The position numbers and the translations under genes are program-made. DNA of 64,000 bases from Lamellibrachia columna (taxonomy: Eukaryota; Annelida; Polychaeta; Sabellida; Siboglinidae). The stretch lies in contig OY759262.1 in the NCBI GenBank assembly GCA_963662155.1, forward strand, positions 67,280,203-67,344,202, written 5' to 3'. The notes below the pieces were generated by a model that saw only the letters and a program-made list of their open reading frames with translations, was not told where the DNA came from and did no database searches. How positions within the stretch are numbered: the stretch's first letter is position 1; each line of letters begins with the position of its first letter. Below are positions 36,098-47,671 of the stretch, in pieces.

Positions 36098-36632
36098 GTA
36101 CGATTCTCACTGGATCACTTGTTTTTTAAGAGGTGTGGGTTGTTTTAAGGTGAGTTGGTTGATTGAAGTTGTGTGGGTTGATTGAAGTGGTGCTGGTTGA
36201 TTGAAGGGGTATGGGTTGTTTGAAAGGGTGTGGGTTGATTGAAGGGGTGTGGGTTGTTCTTAAGGGAGTGGATTGTTCTAAGTGGTGTGGGTTGTTTTTA
36301 GGGGTTTGGGCACATACATAAATGGGTGTGGGTTGATTGAAGGGGTGTGGGTATATTAAAGGAGTGTAAGTTGGTTGAAAAGGTGTTGGATGGTTGAAGG
36401 GGTGTTAGGTGGTATTATTTAGAATAAACTTTTTTAACCTTTTGAGGACCAAACCCCGATATATCGGGGTTGGCGAGTAGTGCTTACGTTGATCGCTAGA
36501 TGTCAGCAGCGTTTCTGTGCATAGCCAATACGGAAAGACCCGTATACAGCCATATAATTTGTTGCCATTTTGAGACCATTCCGAGATTTTTCCTGTTGTT
36601 TTTAAATTTTTGAGAGCTTTGTGAAGTTGAAC

Positions 36633-37303
36633 ATGGATCGTCGACGATTCCTGATTCGAGGGATTGACGACTACGAACGGGCATTGGATGCTATTGGTTT
36701 AGATTCGGATGAATCAGACGAAAGCAGTGTTGTTGACAGCGAGATCGATGTGGCCGACGATTTGGATGAATATGTGCCGTCACCAGATGCTTCGGGCAGC
36801 GAAATTTCAGGTATGTTTTGCTATGCAGGTGCAAACACAGGTAAAATTTAGAAGAAAACCTTTGAGGCATCGATGTCTCCCAACATAATAATGTTTTTAC
36901 ATTGAAATCAGTAATTTAGATAGAAAACATAATGGTAGGAAGCGGCAGCCATGACCGACCATGTTTTGACAGCTGTCAAACAGGGCACTCGCTTGTGGTG
37001 GGCGTGTGGTGGGCGTTTTGGGGTAGGGTGAGCGATATTACAGTGTGTTTGTTCAATTATGTGGTAATGTTATTTGCTACATTTGGCACATTATTAGTAA
37101 CAGTAAATAATGCATACAGGACAGTCAATTGTTTCTTTTATTTATAGATGAAATGATATTTGATACATCTGTTTCAATTTTAGAAGCACCACAGCCTGCC
37201 AACCAGCAGCCTGGCCCATCACAGCCTGGCCCATCACAGCCTGCCGACCCACAGCCTGGCCCATCACAGCCTGCCGACCCACAGAAAATATATATTTTGA
37301 TAT
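36633..37303 (+). pseudogene. piggyBac-type transposase N-terminus, two-exon remnant
   Basis: ATG at 36633 gives MDRRRFLIRGIDDYERALDA, then a Ser/Asp/Glu-rich stretch (LDSDESDESS, DDLDEY), typical of piggyBac transposase N-termini. GAAATTTCAG|GTATGT at about 36811 is a good donor. After an acceptor-like TTTATTTATAG (about 37147) or CAATTTTAG (about 37182), a Pro/Gln-rich stretch EAPQPANQQPGPSQPGPSQP continues in a plausible frame and stops at 37303. The catalytic DDD domain is missing. Confidence 0.5.
37182..37285. repeat. Short Pro/Gln-coding tandem repeat in the piggyBac-type element
   Basis: CACAGCCTGGCCCAT and CACAGCCTGCCGACC units alternate five or six times. Confidence 0.85.
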
Positions 37304-37766
37304 AACTATTTTGAACATCATGAATTTTATAGTTCAATACACTGAACCATTAGTTATCCGTGCCCATATTCTGCACTCACGCTACTTGCATACTATGTGA
37401 GATATGTTTTACATATTTGCCTCAAATGACAGCAATTTTTTTTCAGATTTATAGAGTACATATTGTTTCTCACATTGAAACACATATTTGCTGTATTTGC
37501 ATGTATATTTTTTGTAGGGATTGCATAATAATCAAAAATAAAAAAATTGAATGATTTTTTTTTATTTTTTAGTTATTTTTCTATTTTTTTTTAGTAATCA
37601 CACAACATTCATTCTTGTGTAATCAAGTAGAGAAATAAATGCTGTTTCAGAAAATGTATACTTTTGTATACTTATCTATGGTAGTTTTAATTCTGCAACC
37701 ATCTATAGATACCCTCCCTTGGTTATAGTAACGTTTGCCCCAGAAACTTGGTCTTCAAAAGGTTAA

Positions 37767-38222
37767 GCTAGACAATTTAGTACACTTTGCCCAGCATTTA
37801 TTATTTATCTACACTCTAACTACCCTACTAGATTGGGGCATCACAGGTCATGTCATTATTCATTGTCACTCTCCTGCTCTTGATCTGTTAGACTTATGAA
37901 TGTGGCCAGATGTACTACTGATTCAGTGAATGGTTCCAGTATCTAGTGACATAACATGTAGCCCAGTGGGCCAATGAGCCTGACTGAGACCAGAGTATGT
38001 GTACCACGAGGTCATCAATTCAAAGATGGCTTGCAAAGTGAAGTGTTCACTAATTAGAAGCTAGCTTTTAATTGTGTCAGTAAATGTCTGGAGTGTAGCA
38101 ACATGAAAACCTTGGCTGAAATGGCACAATATGAACATTGTGAAGATAGCACATGAAATGTGGACATGGCACATGAATGATGTAGTGACGGGGCAGAGTG
38201 AAACATGTTTACACTGTGAGAA
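37767..38222. other. Intronic unassigned sequence
   Basis: No repeat, element or exon was recognised. Confidence 0.4.
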
Positions 38223-38224
38223 TT

Positions 38225-38475
38225 GTATGTTACAGAATGGTATGTTACATAATGGTATGTTACAGAATGGTATGTTACAGAATGGTATGTTACAGAATGG
38301 TATGTTACAGAATGGTATGTTACAGAATGGTGTGTTACAGAATGGTGTGTTACAGAATGGTGTGTTACAGAATGGTGTGTTACAGAATGGTGTGTTACAG
38401 AATGGTGTGTTACAGAATGGTGTGTTACAGAATGGTGTGTTACAGAATGGTGTGTTACAGAATGGTGTGATGAAG
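38225..38475 (+). repeat. 15-bp minisatellite carrying the UGP2 exon 2 acceptor
   Basis: The unit is AATGGTGTGTTACAG (left copies have AATGGTATG). TTACAG occurs at 15-bp intervals from 38235 to 38460, with one copy mutated to TACAT at 38250. Each TTACAG|AAT could act as a 3' splice site. The period is a multiple of 3 and in the exon 2 frame, so each unit would add NGVLQ or NGMLQ. The array ends inside the proposed exon. Confidence 0.93.
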
Positions 38476-38595
38476 GGTCATTCACGGACGCCGAGTGACG
38501 TGGAGTTCCGTGAACTGACGTGGCGTGATGCGAAGGAATCTATGCACAACGAACTGTACAAACTGTTGAACACGGCCAAGACAGAGAGGAGAGAG
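38461..38595 (+). CDS. UGP2: UGP2 exon 2
   Basis: UGP2 makes UDP-glucose and pyrophosphate from UTP and glucose 1-phosphate in the cytosol, feeding glycogen and glycan synthesis. This exon encodes GHSRTPSDVEFRELTWRDAK and ELYKLLNTAKTERRE, aligning with the helical N-terminal segment of animal UGP2 just before the conserved LDxFxxLYxRFL motif of exon 3. The donor GAGAG|GTGAGT at 38596 is phase 0. The acceptor is ambiguous: TTACAG|AAT at 38460/38461 (45 codons) or GAAG|GGT at 38475/38476 (40 codons). Any of about 15 upstream in-frame copies is also possible. Confidence 0.75.
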
Positions 38596-39475
38596 GTGAG
38601 TCAATATGTCCTGCCACGTTGAACACGGCCAAGACAGAGAGGAGAGAGGTGAGTCAATATGTCCTGCCACGTTGAACACATCCAAGACAGAGAGGAGAGA
38701 GGTGAGTCAATATGTCCTGCCACGTTGAACAAGGCCAAGACAGAGAGGAGAGAGGTGAGTCGATATGTCCTGCAGTGTTGAACAAGGCCAGGACAGAGAG
38801 GAGAGAGGTAAGTCGATATGTTCTACCGTGTTGAACAAGGCCAAGACAGAGAGGAGAGAGGTGAGTCAATATGTCCTGCAGTGTTGAACAAGGCCAAGAC
38901 AGAGAGGAGAGAGGTGAGTCAATATGTCCTGCAGTGTTGAACAAGGCCAAGACAGAGAGGAGAGAGGTGAGTCAATATGTCCTGCCATGTTGAACAAGGC
39001 CAAGACAGAGAGGAGAGAGGTAAGTCAATATGTCCTGCAGTGTTGAACAAGGCCAAGACAGAGAGGAGAGAGGTGAGTCAATATGTCCTGCAGTGTTGAA
39101 CAAGGCCAAGACAGAGAGGAGAGAGGTAAGTCAATATGTCCTGCCATGTTGAACAAGGCCAAGACAGAGAGGAGAGAGGTGAGTCAATATGTCCTGCAGT
39201 GTTGAACAAGGCCAAGACAGAGAGGAGAGAGGTGAGTCAATATGTCCTGCAGTGTTGAACAAGGCCAAGACAGAGAGGAGAGAGGTAAGTCAATATGTCC
39301 TGCCATGTTGAACAAGGCCAAGACAGAGAGGAGAGAGGTGAGTCAATATGTCCTGCAGTGTTGAACAAGGCCAAGACAGAGAGGAGAGAGGTGAGTCAAT
39401 ATGTCCTGCAGTGTTGAACACGACCAAGACAGAGAGGAGAGTCAATTTGTCCTGCCGTGTTGAACATAGCCAAGA
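38563..39475 (+). repeat. 53-bp minisatellite carrying the UGP2 exon 2 donor, 16 intact donor copies
   Basis: The unit is the last 30 or so bases of exon 2 (TTGAACACGGCCAAGACAGA...GAGAG) plus the first 20 or so of the intron (GTGAGTCAATATGTCCTGC). GTGAGT or GTAAGT stands at 38596, 38649, 38702 and every 53 bp on to 39391, 16 sites in all. The next copy (about 39440) has lost its donor by a small deletion. Most copies also have CTGCAG about 32 bases before the donor, an acceptor-like site, so each unit looks like a 32-bp mini-exon. Confidence 0.95.
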
Positions 39476-39964
39476 CAGATAAAATGTGCCAAATAAATTT
39501 GTATAAAATTTATTTGCCCGGTTTATTTGTGGGGAAACTTATTTAACATAATCTAGCCTTAATATTGTGACAGTGCAATTGACACAGTATAGTTTACAAG
39601 GTGTGGCCAACCTTGGCGGTGTTGGCTTATGTTGCCTTTGTAGTGGTGTATAATGAAGGTGACAAACAATGCATAGTATTCACCATTCAGTGCCTTTGGG
39701 ATTAATCTGTTGTGTTACAATACAGCAAAAAGGTATTTTTCAGTATCATAATTGGTTTATGATGGCATTGTTCAGAATGTTTTGCAAGAACTGTATTGTT
39801 TGTTACCTGTCAGCAGTAATTTACAAAAAATTACAAACACATACTAGGATATTACTTTATGTCAGATATTAGTAAAATTTCTCATGGTCTATTTTATCAC
39901 CATATAATAAAATAGTGCAAATGAGATAACTGCAAAGACTTCCCATTTAACTCTGGTTGGTGGT

Positions 39965-40412
39965 CATTGCACAGCCATTCCAAGTGGAACCAACGAAGGC
40001 CCTAGTTTACTGCACAGCCATTCCAAGTGGAACCAACGAAGGCCCTAGTTTACTGCACAGCCATTCCAAGTGGAACCAACGAAGGCCCTAGTTTACTGCA
40101 CAGCCATTCCAAGTGGAACCAACGAAGGCCCTAGTTTACTGCACAGCCATTCCAAGTGGAACCAACGAAGGCCCTAGTTTACTGCACAGCCATTCCAAGT
40201 GGAACCAACGAAGGCCCTAGTTTACTGCACAGCCATTCCAAGTGGAACCAACGAAGGCCTTAGTTTACTGCTCAGCCATTCCAAGTGGAACCAACGAAGG
40301 CCCTAGTTTACTGCACAGCCATTCCAAGTAGAACCAATGAAGGCCCTAGTTTACTGCACAGCCATTCCAAGTGGAACCAACGAAGGCCCTAGTTTACTGC
40401 ACAGCCATTCCA
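39965..40412. repeat. 43-bp minisatellite, about 10 copies
   Basis: The unit contains ACTGCACAGCCATTCCAAGT and GGAACCAACGAAGGCCCTAG; copies are nearly identical. It is unrelated to the other 43-bp array at 17785-21660. Confidence 0.95.
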
Positions 40413-40984
40413 ATGTGACTTCCATGACAAAAGCTACTCAAAGTTTAATGATGTCCTTCCACCGCTTCCAAATTCTTGAACAAAGTTGAAATGTACAGTT
40501 ATTTTATAGACCTTAAACAGCTCCTTAGTTTAGCCAACACGTTTTTCAATTCAGTAAAATTTTTGTGGAAAGAGTGAGAAGAGAAAAACATGACTTCAGA
40601 CATATATTGACTGAGTAGATGTTTCATTCAGTTTGTAGCCTCCTAGGAGAGATCAACCATTTTGTCTCAAAGTGTAGATTATATGGAAGGTTCCAAAATT
40701 AGACAAGTTATCAGGAATTAGAAAAACCTTTGTTCTTAGAGATCATTGGAAGTGCGTGACTTTCATGACAGAAAAAATGTGACTTCCATGACGAGTAGCT
40801 CCACTAGTATGAAACAAAGTAAAAAAAATTTTTTCGTATTATATCTATTTTTTTTACTCCCAAAGCACAAACCACAAAACACAAATAACTAAGTACAACA
40901 TGATGATCCAAGTTTTCCAAAATGTTCTCAGTTGCAAATCCTTGACCACTATTGTTAACTACATGATGATCTGGATTCGGCATT

Positions 40985-41395
40985 GCACATATGATATCCT
41001 CGATGGGCTGCCAGGAGTGGTCTTCATCAGATGATATCCTCGATGGGCTGCCAGGAGTGGTCTTCATCAGATGATATCCTCGATGGGCTGCCAGGAGTGG
41101 TCCTAGTCAGATGATATCCTCGATGGGCTGCCAGGAGTGGTCCTAGTCAGATGATATCCTCGATGGGCTGCCAGGAGTGGTCCTAGTCAGATGATATCCT
41201 CGATGGGCTGCCAGGAGTGGTCCTAGTCAGATGATATCCTCGATGGGCTGCCAGGAGTGGTCCTAGTCAGATGATATCCTCGATGGGCTGCCAGGAGTGG
41301 TCCTAGTCAGATGATTTCCTCGATGGGCTGCCAGGAGTGGTCCTAGTCAGATGATATCCTCGATGGGCTGCCAGGAGTGGTCCTAGTCAGATGAC
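40985..41395. repeat. 40-bp minisatellite, about 10 copies
   Basis: The unit contains ATGATATCCTCGATGGGCTG and CCAGGAGTGGTCCTAGTCAG. The leftmost copies read GTCTTCATCAG and overlap the antisense frame ISSDEDHSWQPIEDI, so the array seems to have grown out of that coding block. Confidence 0.95.
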
Positions 41396-41431
41396 CAGTT
41401 GTAGAGGTTACCACTTCTGTTCAGGAAACTC

Positions 41432-42772
41432 AGACAGACATCATTGTCATCTAGCTGCAGACATCATTGTCATCTAGCTGCAGACATCATTGTCATCTAG
41501 CTGCAGACATCACTGTCATCTAGCTGCAGACATCACTGTCATCTAGCTGCAGACATCATTGTCATCTAGCTGCAGACATCATTGTCATCTAGCTGCAGAC
41601 ATCACTGTCATCTAGCTGCAGACATCACTGTCATCTAGCTGCAGACATCATTGTCATCTAGCTGCAGACATCATTGTCATCTAGCTGCAGACATCACTGT
41701 CATCTAGCTGCAGACATCATTGTCATCTAGCTGCAGACATCACTGTCATCTAGCTGCAGACATCATTGTCATCTAGCTGCAGACATCATTGTCATCTAGC
41801 TGCAGACATCATTGTCATCTAGCTGCATACATCATTGTCATCTAGCTGCAGACATCATTGTCATCTAGCTGCAGACATCATTGTCATCTAGCTGCAGACA
41901 TCATTGTCATCTAGCTGCAGACATCATTGTCATCTAGCTGCAGACATCATTGTCATCTAGCTGCAGACATCATTGTCATCTAGCTGCAGACATCATTGTC
42001 ATCTAGCTGCAGACATCATTGTCATCTAGCTGCAGACATCATTGTCATCTAGCTGCAGACATCATTGTCATCTAGCTGCAGACATCATTGTCATCTAGCT
42101 GCAGACATCATTGTCATCTAGCTGCAGACATCATTGTCATCTAGCTGCAGACATCATTGTCATCTAGCTGCAGACATCATTGTCATCTAGCTGCAGACAT
42201 CATTGTCATCTAGCTGCAGACATCATTGTCATCTAGCTGCAGACATCATTGTCATCTAGCTGCAGACATCATTGTCATCTAGCTGCAGACATCATTGTCA
42301 TCTAGCTGCAGACATCATTGTCATCTAGCTGCAGACATCATTGTCATCTAGCTGCAGACATCATTGTCATCTAGCTGCAGACATCATTGTCATCTAGCTG
42401 CAGACATCATTGTCATCTAGCTGCAGACATCATTGTCATCTAGCTGCAGACATCATTGTCATCTAGCTGCAGACATCACTGTCATCTAGCTGCAGACATC
42501 ACTGTCATCTAGCTGCAGACATCACTGTCATCTAGCTGCAGACATCACTGTCATCTAGCTGCAGACATCATTGTCATCTAGCTGCAGACATCATTGTCAT
42601 CTAGCTGCAGACATCACTGTCATCTAGCTGCAGACATCATTGTCATCTAGCTGCAGACATCATTGTCATCTAGCTGCAGACATCACTGTCATCTAGCTGC
42701 AGACATCATTGTCATCTAGCTGCAGACATCATTGTCATCTAGCTGCAGACATCATTGTCATCTAGCTGCAGC
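41432..42772. repeat. 23-bp minisatellite, about 58 copies
   Basis: The unit is CAGACATCATTGTCATCTAGCTG. The only common variant is CATCAC for CATCAT; CATCAC copies cluster at both ends while the centre is almost pure, as expected for homogenisation of the middle. Confidence 0.97.
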
Positions 42773-43904
42773 ACCTGGAAGGAAAGCCAAAGGTACACAA
42801 CATTTAATACAAGAATTTCACATGAACTGAGTCTATAATGGTACATGTACAGTATGGTGAGGGTTAGGATAGTATATTTGTACTGAATAATGTACATTAT
42901 AAACTTATTTTTTATTACATATACAATTTTATTGTATTACTATTACTACATTAACATTCACAGTGTTTCATTTTGACAGCTTAGTTGACATTCCATGTTT
43001 TGAAACATCAATGCAAATTTGCATACTCACAAAAAAGGCAATCTGTCATATATATTGTGCACTCACCTCAGCCATGTAGATGTATGTAACATCACGGCAC
43101 TTCCCAGGATTCCTAGCGGTAACAATCTCACCTTGATGGAGATAATTGCTGTGAGAATCGTCCATAGCAAGGGTTCGTCTTCTGCAGAGTGTTGGTTCAC
43201 ATCGTCTGATGGCACAGTTTCTGCAGCAGTGTATCTCTTGCTAATAATTTTAATCAGATCCTACTAGCTCAATGCAATGTAAACCAGAGATTTCCAGGAT
43301 CGGCACTGCTTCTTCAAATACTTTCTCCAAGTTTAGTGAGGCTCATTCTCCTACATATTCAACCGACTCTTGAGCTGATTGACTGTTGAACTGCTTGATA
43401 AAAGTCAGCAGCACCATTGATAAAGCATTTCCTTGCTTTCACCTGTAGCAGAGCGTTTCAGTGCTGTGCCTATCCCATCTACAGGCCCTTTGACCTCATC
43501 AACACCCTCTGGTTTTGATGAGAGGATCTCATCCATGAAGATTATATATCCAGTTTTATCGTGTTGCATATAATCACTTACAACAACGTGTGAACCTTTC
43601 ACCCGATTTGTAGCCCTTGACAGGGAATAAATTTTCTGTTCCTACATTTCCACTGTCAGATTCTATCTGCTTCCCTTTTCTTCTCCAGAAGTTCTAAATG
43701 TTCTTCTTATGTTAATTTCTCTCAAAATTTTGTTTTTATATCTCCTGCAACTACCGGTAACTTTACACTCAGCATCATCATCATACTGCCTGAGTTCATT
43801 TACTCATACGTGCTCTCGTCAAATTGTTCCACCCCAATGAACTATACTCAGCAAACTACCCAGTTGATTAAATTGTCTCCATCTTCCTCTTCTGCCTTTC
43901 TGCA

Positions 43905-44147
43905 GGTCTGAGTGACATTCTGGATGTCTGAGTGACATTCTGGAGGTCTGAGTGACATTCTGGAGGTCTGAATGATATTCTGCAGGTCTGAGTGACATTC
44001 TGCAGGTCTGAGTGACATTCTGCAGGTCTGAGTGACATTATGGAGGTCTGAGTGACATTCTGCAGGTCTGAGTGACATTCTGGAGGTCTGAGTGATATTC
44101 TGCAGGTCTGAGTGACATTCTGCAGGTCTGAGTGACATTCTGGCTCA
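43905..44147. repeat. 20-bp minisatellite, about 12 copies
   Basis: The unit is TGCAGGTCTGAGTGACATTC, alternating TGCAGG and TGGAGG. Confidence 0.95.
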
Positions 44148-44564
44148 ACCCTTTTAAGGGAAATAATAGAAAATTTAACAATCCATCACAAATGCTTATA
44201 CAATGTTATGTGTTATGGATGGCGTGACTTCCGTGACAAATCAGCGTGACAGATTCAGACAATTCCATGACAGACTTTGATGTACATTTACCTACTACAA
44301 TAATTAAAGCACTTACATTATACATTAGGTCTATCATAGATGATAGGAAATAAAAATGAAATACTTACTTTTGTGACTTCCATGATGTAAAAATGAGGTT
44401 GAATTCATCTTCTCAGCTTAAGAAACTGAGCAACTGGCAGACCAAATGCAGTTTGCTGCAACAATGCTGCCAGTCGGCCATTTTTCGCTGCCCATTTCAG
44501 CCTGGCCTGATCGACTTTCCATGGAAAATTCCAGTCCAAAAAAACTACAGCATTGGCCATACTG

Positions 44565-45165
44565 GAGGGCAATCCAGGGGGTGTGACTTCCTGGACCATG
44601 GCCGTACTAGAAGTCACTCCAAGGGGTGTGTCTTCCCCGATCATGGCCGTACTAGAGGTCACTCCAAGGGGTGTGTTTCCCCGTCCATGGCCATATTGCA
44701 GGGCACTCCAAGGGGTGTCTCTCCCCCCTGACCTTGGCAATACTGGAGGGCACTCCAGGGGGTGTCTCTCCCCCCCTGACCATGGCCATGTTGGAGGGCA
44801 CTCCAGGGGGTGTCTCTCCCCCCCCCCCCGACCATGGCCATATTGGAGGGCACTCCAGGGGGTGTGTCTTCCCGGACCATGGCCATATTGGAGGGCACTC
44901 CAGGGGGTGTCTCCCCGCCCAGACCATGGCCATATTGGAGGGCACTCCAGGGGGTGTCTCTCCCCCCCCCGACCATGGCCATACTGGAGGGCACTCCAGG
45001 GGGTGTCTCTCCCCCCTGACCATGGCCATACTGGAGGGCACTCCAGGGGGTGTGTCTTCCCCGACCATGGCCATATTGGAGGGCAATCCAGGGGGTGTCT
45101 CTCCCCCCCTGACCATGGCCATACTGCAGGGCACTAAAAGGGGTGTGTCTTCCCGGACCATGGCG
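44565..45165. repeat. GC-rich minisatellite of about 46-50 bp, about 12 copies
   Basis: Units contain GACCATGGCCATATTGGAGG, GCACTCCAGGGGGTGT and a C-run of variable length (CCCCCCTG to eleven Cs), which makes unit length irregular. Left copies are diverged. Open frames on both strands are artefacts. Confidence 0.93.
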
Positions 45166-45439
45166 ATAGTAATGAAGTGTCCTATCCTTGGGATATTTCA
45201 TATTTATTATATATAATATATATCTTTGTAAAAAGTCCCAGTTTTCAACCCCTGACAGTGATGTTTGAAAACATGATTGATGTGTAGGTTAGCTTGGAAT
45301 GGCTGTGTATACACCCTGGACTACAATTGTACCACTGTTCATTATTGGTATAGAACTGTTATGGTTGTCAGTGATTATACAGTAAATGGTTTCCATGTTA
45401 GTCATTATGATTAATTGGTCTGCTTTAATGGCTGACAGA

Positions 45440-47005
45440 GGCTGGAGGTGTATTTTGGGCATCCCAAGAAAGATGTTCCATCACTATTTAAAAATGATAG
45501 ACCCATTTATCTCCTTCCTACTATTGTAAAAGTGTTAGAGAAAACAAGTTATAGCCAGTTATATGCATACTTCAATGATTCCAAACTTTGTTTAGATAAC
45601 CAATATGGTTTTAGACAACAAAAACACTTGAATGAATATGCATCACTTGAACTAGTAGACAGAATAATTTCACAAATGGATAAAAATTATGCACCATGCA
45701 GCATTTTTCTTGATCTCCCCAAGGCGTTTGACACTTGATCTTTGAATATTATTAATTTTAACAAATTAAGATATTGTTTAGATGGATCTAATTTATTGAA
45801 GAGTCAATATGTTGAATTTGAAAATGCCAAGTCTGATATTTTATCTATAAACATTGGTGTACCGCAAGAGTTTATCCTTGGTCCCTTGTTTTTATAATTA
45901 TATAAAAAAAATTTCAAAAGCTAGCAAAATGTTTAACTTTATTATGTATGCCAACGACACCACATTATGTAGCACCATAAAATCCTTTAATGACAGTATA
46001 CCAAACAAAAGCACTGAATCTGCAGTAAATGATGAATAGAATAGAATGGCTTAATATTAATAAATTATCATTAAACAAAAATAAATCTAAATTATGACCT
46101 TTCAGATGTCTAATAAAGTTAAATATACCTTTTCGCTCAACATCAATAATATAAACATCGAACGAGTGAAAGAATTTAATTATAGAAATTAAAATTCTTT
46201 TATACAATACACTAAAATGATCTCATATTAACTATTGTGTCATGGCGTGGGGTTTCCAAAGTAGCAGAATGATGAAAATTAAAAAAAGCTATGCAAATTT
46301 TAACCTTAAGTAAATACAATTCACACTTTAAAGATTATTATTTAAAAAATAGATGATTTATTAAAGTTACATGAACTTAAATTCTATTTGAAATACATGC
46401 ATCAAGACTTACCTGCCTACTTATTAAACTGGAAAATAACCTCACAATTAAAGATCATGAGTCATTCAGAACTAAACACAAATTTGCCAAAAGTTGTCTT
46501 AAATATAGCTTGCCACATGTTATTAATAATACCCCACAAATGGTTACAGAGAGATAGGAACTTGCAGTTTGCGAGGTTTTGCAAATTATGCAAAAACTAA
46601 TTTATTACAAAAAATATGAAGATATGTGTACAATACTAAACTACTGTGCTTACTGTCAAAATCGACTAAATCAGGAATACATAATTATATGAATGTACGA
46701 CTATTAACTATCACAATTTATATTAAATATTATCACACACATTTCAATATGTACACTCGAATATTCATGCACTCTCTTTCTCCGTTTGCATACTTGCACT
46801 GTCACAACCTTTTGTATAAATGAGTTAGTTAATTATACTTCATTGGTGGCTCAACTGTAAAGTCTTTATAGGAGTCACTGGCCCCTTATTAAGTTATATT
46901 GTGTTTGTATTTTTCCATGTGAACATATTAATGCATATTTTGTTTCTATCACTCAATTTGTATTGTAAACGGGGTCAGAATAAACTTTCTCTTTCTTGTT
47001 GATTA
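45440..47005 (+). mobile_element. LINE fragment: reverse transcriptase to 3' UTR, decayed
   Basis: Frames read PSLFKNDRPIYLLPTIVKVL, QYGFRQQ and SIFLDLPKAFDT (45448-45738), then GVPQEFILGP and FIMYANDTTLCS, where the YADD motif has become YAND. C-terminal frames HESFRTKHKFAKSCLKYSLP and VINNTPQMV follow near 46460-46545. An AATAAA lies near 46979. The order fits a CR1/L2-like RT, and the sequence is closest to the LINE at 28690-32558. It is inactive. Confidence 0.8.
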
Positions 47006-47104
47006 ATTTATTTATTGTCATAATTTTTGACAAGTTCTCCAAGGGACAGTCATTTGTGTCGCCAAGTTTTGATTAAATGCCACTCTGATTGAATAGACAG
47101 TGTA

Positions 47105-47352
47105 AGTGATATTGGTATTTGTGGGACAAGTCATTTGTGACCCAGTGTTTTGCTTAATGTTAGTATTTGTAAGGCAAGTAATTTGTGACCCAGTGTTCTG
47201 CTTGATGTTAGTATTTGTAAGACAAGTCATTGGTGACCCAGTGTTCTGCTTGATGTTAGTATTTGTAAGACAAGTCATTGGTGACCCAGTGTTCTGCTTG
47301 ATGTTAGTATTTGTAAGACAAGTCATTGGTGACCTGGTGTTCTGCTTGATGT
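47105..47352 (+). repeat. Left sub-array of the 48-bp minisatellite, about 5 copies
   Basis: Units such as GTTAGTATTTGTAAGACAAG with TCATTGGTGACCCAGTGTTC are diverged relatives of the main array at 47672-49786. They are separated from it by about 310 bp of other sequence. Confidence 0.9.
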
Positions 47353-47671
47353 GGAGGTGTTTGCTTGTGATTGGTTAAAATATTGGAATTAAATTAAATC
47401 GCTAGCGCGGGCCTGCGAACAAGGTGAACGCGTGCTGGAGATCGTAGCGCCGTACGTAATATGTAGTCTACATGGTAGATGAACGAGACAATTCAATAAA
47501 ATAAAAATATTATAATATTATTCGGACTGAATTTGTTTAAATTATTATTTGATTTGTTAAAAAAGTGCAGACTTCCACATTTTTTTGCGGACTTCAAAAT
47601 ATGAGCTGAGTGGGAGTCTGCTGGTCCACTTTTAACCACCAATTTCCCTAAAAAATCAATGCCTGTTCTGT
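47353..47671. other. Insertion between two halves of the 48-bp array
   Basis: Unique AT-rich sequence with a CpG-rich patch at about 47405-47460. Near its right end, TCCACTTTTAACCACCAATTT is similar in style to the inverted ends of the small CAGGG/CAAGG elements, so it may be a degraded MITE. No clean termini were found. Confidence 0.3.

Larger units (their letters stand above)
36438..37762 (+). mobile_element. piggyBac-type element with TTAA target duplication
   Basis: TTAA at 36434-36437 precedes CCTTTTGAGGACCAAACC, and the inverse TTGGTCTTCAAAAGG precedes TTAA at 37763-37766. A palindrome ACCCCGATATATCGGGGT lies just inside the left end. The 1325-bp element carries only an N-terminal transposase-like frame (next entry). 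It sits in proposed UGP2 intron 1. Its ends are similar to those at 11298-12730. Confidence 0.75.
36098..38460 (+). other. UGP2: UGP2 intron 1 (proposed)
   Basis: It holds a degenerate GGGTGTGGGTTGATTGAAG repeat (about 36130-36420), a piggyBac-type element (36438-37762), about 450 bases of unassigned sequence (37767-38220) and the 15-bp array that runs into exon 2. Confidence 0.45.
40800..43610 (-). pseudogene. Decayed antisense gene-like sequence in UGP2 intron 2
   Basis: Three blocks on the minus strand look like former coding sequence. At 43610-43405: RVKGSHVVVSDYMQHDKTGY, then DEVKGPVDGIGTALKRSATG, resembling the GKGPxDGxGGxVKR motif I recall in a family of uncharacterised invertebrate proteins. 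At about 43165-43070: DDSHSNYLHQGEIVTARNPG and DVTYIYMAE followed by a GTGAGT donor. At 41050-40804: SSDEDHSWQPIEDIICAMPN. Frame breaks and arrays lie between them. The blocks could belong to one gene or transposon inserted antisense; the family and its role are unknown to me. Confidence 0.3.

Noticed and set aside
41432..42772. CRISPR-like regular repeat array
   Set aside because: Units are contiguous with no unique spacers, and the surrounding DNA is clearly eukaryotic. The same applies to the other arrays.
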